From an uncultured Eubacteriales bacterium (GTDB lineage: Bacteria; Bacillota; Clostridia; Peptostreptococcales; Anaerovoracaceae), in the NCBI GenBank assembly GCA_900551415.1, contig URWB01000046.1, positions 1 through 16,334 on the forward strand: a stretch of DNA of 16,334 bases. The letters run 5' to 3'. The translations under genes were made by a program, and so were the position numbers. Positions 15,052 to 16,334 of the stretch are shown in pieces. Position 1 is the first letter of the stretch. Every line of letters starts with the position of its first letter. The notes below the pieces were generated by a model. That model saw only the letters and a program-made list of their open reading frames with translations, was not told the origin of the DNA and made no database searches.

Positions 15052-15300
15052 ATGGCTTTACCCAAAAGAGCTTATACCGCGGATTACGCGGACTTAAACC
15101 ACGCGGTACAGTCCGGCATGCAGCAGGGATCCGGCGGCGCGGCGAGAGCATACCGCGGACAGGCAAGACAAAGCGGCACTGCCGGAGCATACGGCGGACA
15201 AGCTTATCCGAGCTATGCCCCGTATCCGCAAAGAGAACGCCGCGTGAAAGCATGGGAAGAACGAAATCTTCCAAAACCGCAGCCACAGAACGCGCAGACC
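15052..15300 (+). pseudogene. Start of an FtsL-like division gene, cut off by a rearrangement
   Basis: ATG 15052 has AAAGGA 7 nt upstream. About 80 credible residues follow: a hydrophilic, Tyr/Gln/Gly/Arg-rich N-terminus (MALPKRAYTADYADLNHAV, later YGGQAYPSYAPYPQRERR), like the long cytoplasmic leader of clostridial FtsL proteins before their single TM helix. No TM helix is reached: from about 15285-15305 the sequence is the antisense of a tyrosine recombinase, and the frame then runs on meaninglessly to 15621. Position after rsmH supports ftsL; the N-terminus itself is too poorly conserved to prove it. The break is either a real genomic junction or an assembly error. Confidence 0.45.
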
Positions 15301-15567
15301 GCGGATACGGGTATTGAGAGAGGTAGTCTTCTTCCCGGCGTCAACTTGCTTGATGAGGAAATCTTCAAATACTTCGCGGGTGATCTCGTCCGCATACCGG
15401 ATGCCCTCCAGATGGGCAAAGAAATATTCGAGGTCTTCCTGATAATACTGAATTGTCCGCGGGCTGAGATTTTTGATCCGGCAATGATTGAGGAAAACGG
15501 TCTCGGCTTCCTCCAGCGGAAGACGCTTCGTAAGCCTCGGATTTTTAATACTTGTGCGATGCCCCAT
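15290..15567 (-). pseudogene. Truncated tyrosine recombinase (N-terminal core-binding domain only)
   Basis: From ATG 15567 (GGGAG upstream; MGHRTSIKNPRLTKRLPLEE) the protein shows the SAM-like core-binding domain of phage integrase/XerC-D enzymes: NLSPRTIQYYQEDLEYFFAHL, then ITREVFEDFLIKQ and SLNTRIRGLR. After about 92 residues the similarity stops and the frame enters the antisense of the ftsL-like gene, ending at 15094. The whole catalytic domain (R-H-R-Y) is missing, so it cannot recombine DNA. It starts 115 bp from the 3' end of tRNA-Leu, the usual place for the integrase of an element inserted at a tRNA gene. Confidence 0.75.
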
Positions 15568-15649
15568 AATAGATTTTTTCTCCCTAAAAAATCTGGATAC
15601 TGTAGGGTAGACAAAATCTAGAGCAAATCGCACCGAAAAAGGCATAATA

Positions 15650-15682
15650 AAAACCCCGAAACCGTTGAGGCTTCGGGGTTTT
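15650..15682 (-). terminator. Terminator of the tRNA-Leu gene
   Basis: A perfect 11-bp inverted repeat (15650-15660 with 15672-15682, AAAACCCCGAA) with an 11-nt loop, followed on the minus strand by TTTTTATTATG. It starts at the CCA end of the tRNA. Confidence 0.85.
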
Positions 15683-15769
15683 GGTGCGCGAGGGGGGACT
15701 TGAACCCCCACGTCCGGAGTGGACACTAGAACCTGAATCTAGCGAGTCTACCAATTCCACCACTCGCGC
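15682..15769 (-). tRNA. tRNA-Leu (anticodon CAG)
   Basis: The minus strand folds as a class II tRNA of 88 nt with encoded CCA (15682-15684). The acceptor arm is GCGCGAG with CTCGCGC and discriminator A. The D-loop holds GGTGGAATTGGTAGAC. The anticodon stem CTAGA/TCTAG encloses TTCAGGT, giving CAG (15733-15735), which reads CUG. A long variable arm (TGTCC/GGACG) is typical of leucine. The T-arm is GGGGG-TTCAAGT-CCCCC. It serves translation and probably acted as an integration target for the element whose truncated integrase follows. Confidence 0.96.
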
Positions 15770-15786
15770 ATACTGTCAGCTTGCCT

Positions 15787-15815
15787 ATAATAGCATCCGC
15801 TGCCGGAAATGTCAA
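15787..15815 (-). promoter_or_regulatory. Strong sigmaA promoter of tRNA-Leu
   Basis: The minus strand has TTGACA (15810-15815), a 17-bp spacer and TATTAT (15787-15792). The start site would be near 15780, about 11 nt before the mature tRNA 5' end. Confidence 0.9.
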
Positions 15816-15861
15816 TAGAAAAAATCCGATTTCTGTCTTTTTTCGGCAATGCGGGAAGTCC

Positions 15862-15890
15862 TTGTTTCCGGATGCGGAATGTGATAAAAT
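15862..15890 (+). promoter_or_regulatory. Probable promoter of the nucleoside phosphorylase gene
   Basis: TTGTTT (15862-15867), 17-bp spacer, TAAAAT (15885-15890). The leader to ATG 15913 is short (about 15 nt). Confidence 0.55.
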
Positions 15891-15912
15891 CATGGCAAAG
15901 AGGTGTTGTATT

Positions 15913-16334
<422 letters not shown>

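Noticed and set aside
15301..15621. Continuation of the ftsL-like frame to 15621
   Set aside because: It is the antisense of the tyrosine recombinase domain; no TM helix or FtsL-like segment appears.

Overview
The window looks like a chromosomal piece of an anaerobic, probably amino-acid-fermenting Clostridia (Firmicutes) genome. This rests on the NhaC-family carrier, a sigma-54 activator with an amino-acid-dehydrogenase-like sensor domain, the FtsX-type ABC permease with a long DGxxEL coiled coil, the mraZ-rsmH start of a division and cell-wall (dcw) operon, strong SD sequences, and a Pdp-type nucleoside phosphorylase. The exact family cannot be fixed from the sequence alone.

Left part (1-5036): a compact sigma-54 regulon. 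A 697-residue enhancer-binding protein (2085-4178, +) is flanked by two minus-strand genes: an NhaC-family carrier (260-1759) and a 79-residue protein of unknown function (4478-4717). Each has a textbook -24/-12 promoter (GG-N10-GC, both TTGGCACG...TTGCTATATA) and, roughly 85-185 bp upstream, copies of a shared 18-bp box (consensus GAACCAAAAATGGGTCAA). This is the most informative feature of the window. The activator's N-terminal half resembles 3,5-diaminohexanoate dehydrogenase (lysine fermentation) but lacks a GxGxxG loop, suggesting an enzyme fold reused as a sensor.

Middle (5037-9958, -): a 12-TM MFS-like protein, then an ABC ATPase and a large FtsX-like permease that form an export-type ABC system.

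Accessory stretch (9959-13381): few genes and many repeats. It holds a 53-bp tandem repeat, a 35-bp direct repeat pair, a 36-bp tandem array (four copies), a small one-TM protein, and a striking Gly/Cys-rich protein (453 aa, about 48 Cys).

Right part (13288-16334): a dcw promoter overlapped by three 10-bp-spaced AAAGTG-type MraZ boxes, mraZ, rsmH, a doubtful small basic ORF, and the start of an FtsL-like gene. That gene runs abruptly, near 15285-15305, into an oppositely oriented, truncated tyrosine recombinase lying next to a tRNA-Leu(CAG). The dcw cluster is therefore cut off by a rearrangement (or a mis-assembly). After the tRNA, a pyrimidine-nucleoside phosphorylase gene starts and runs off the window end.
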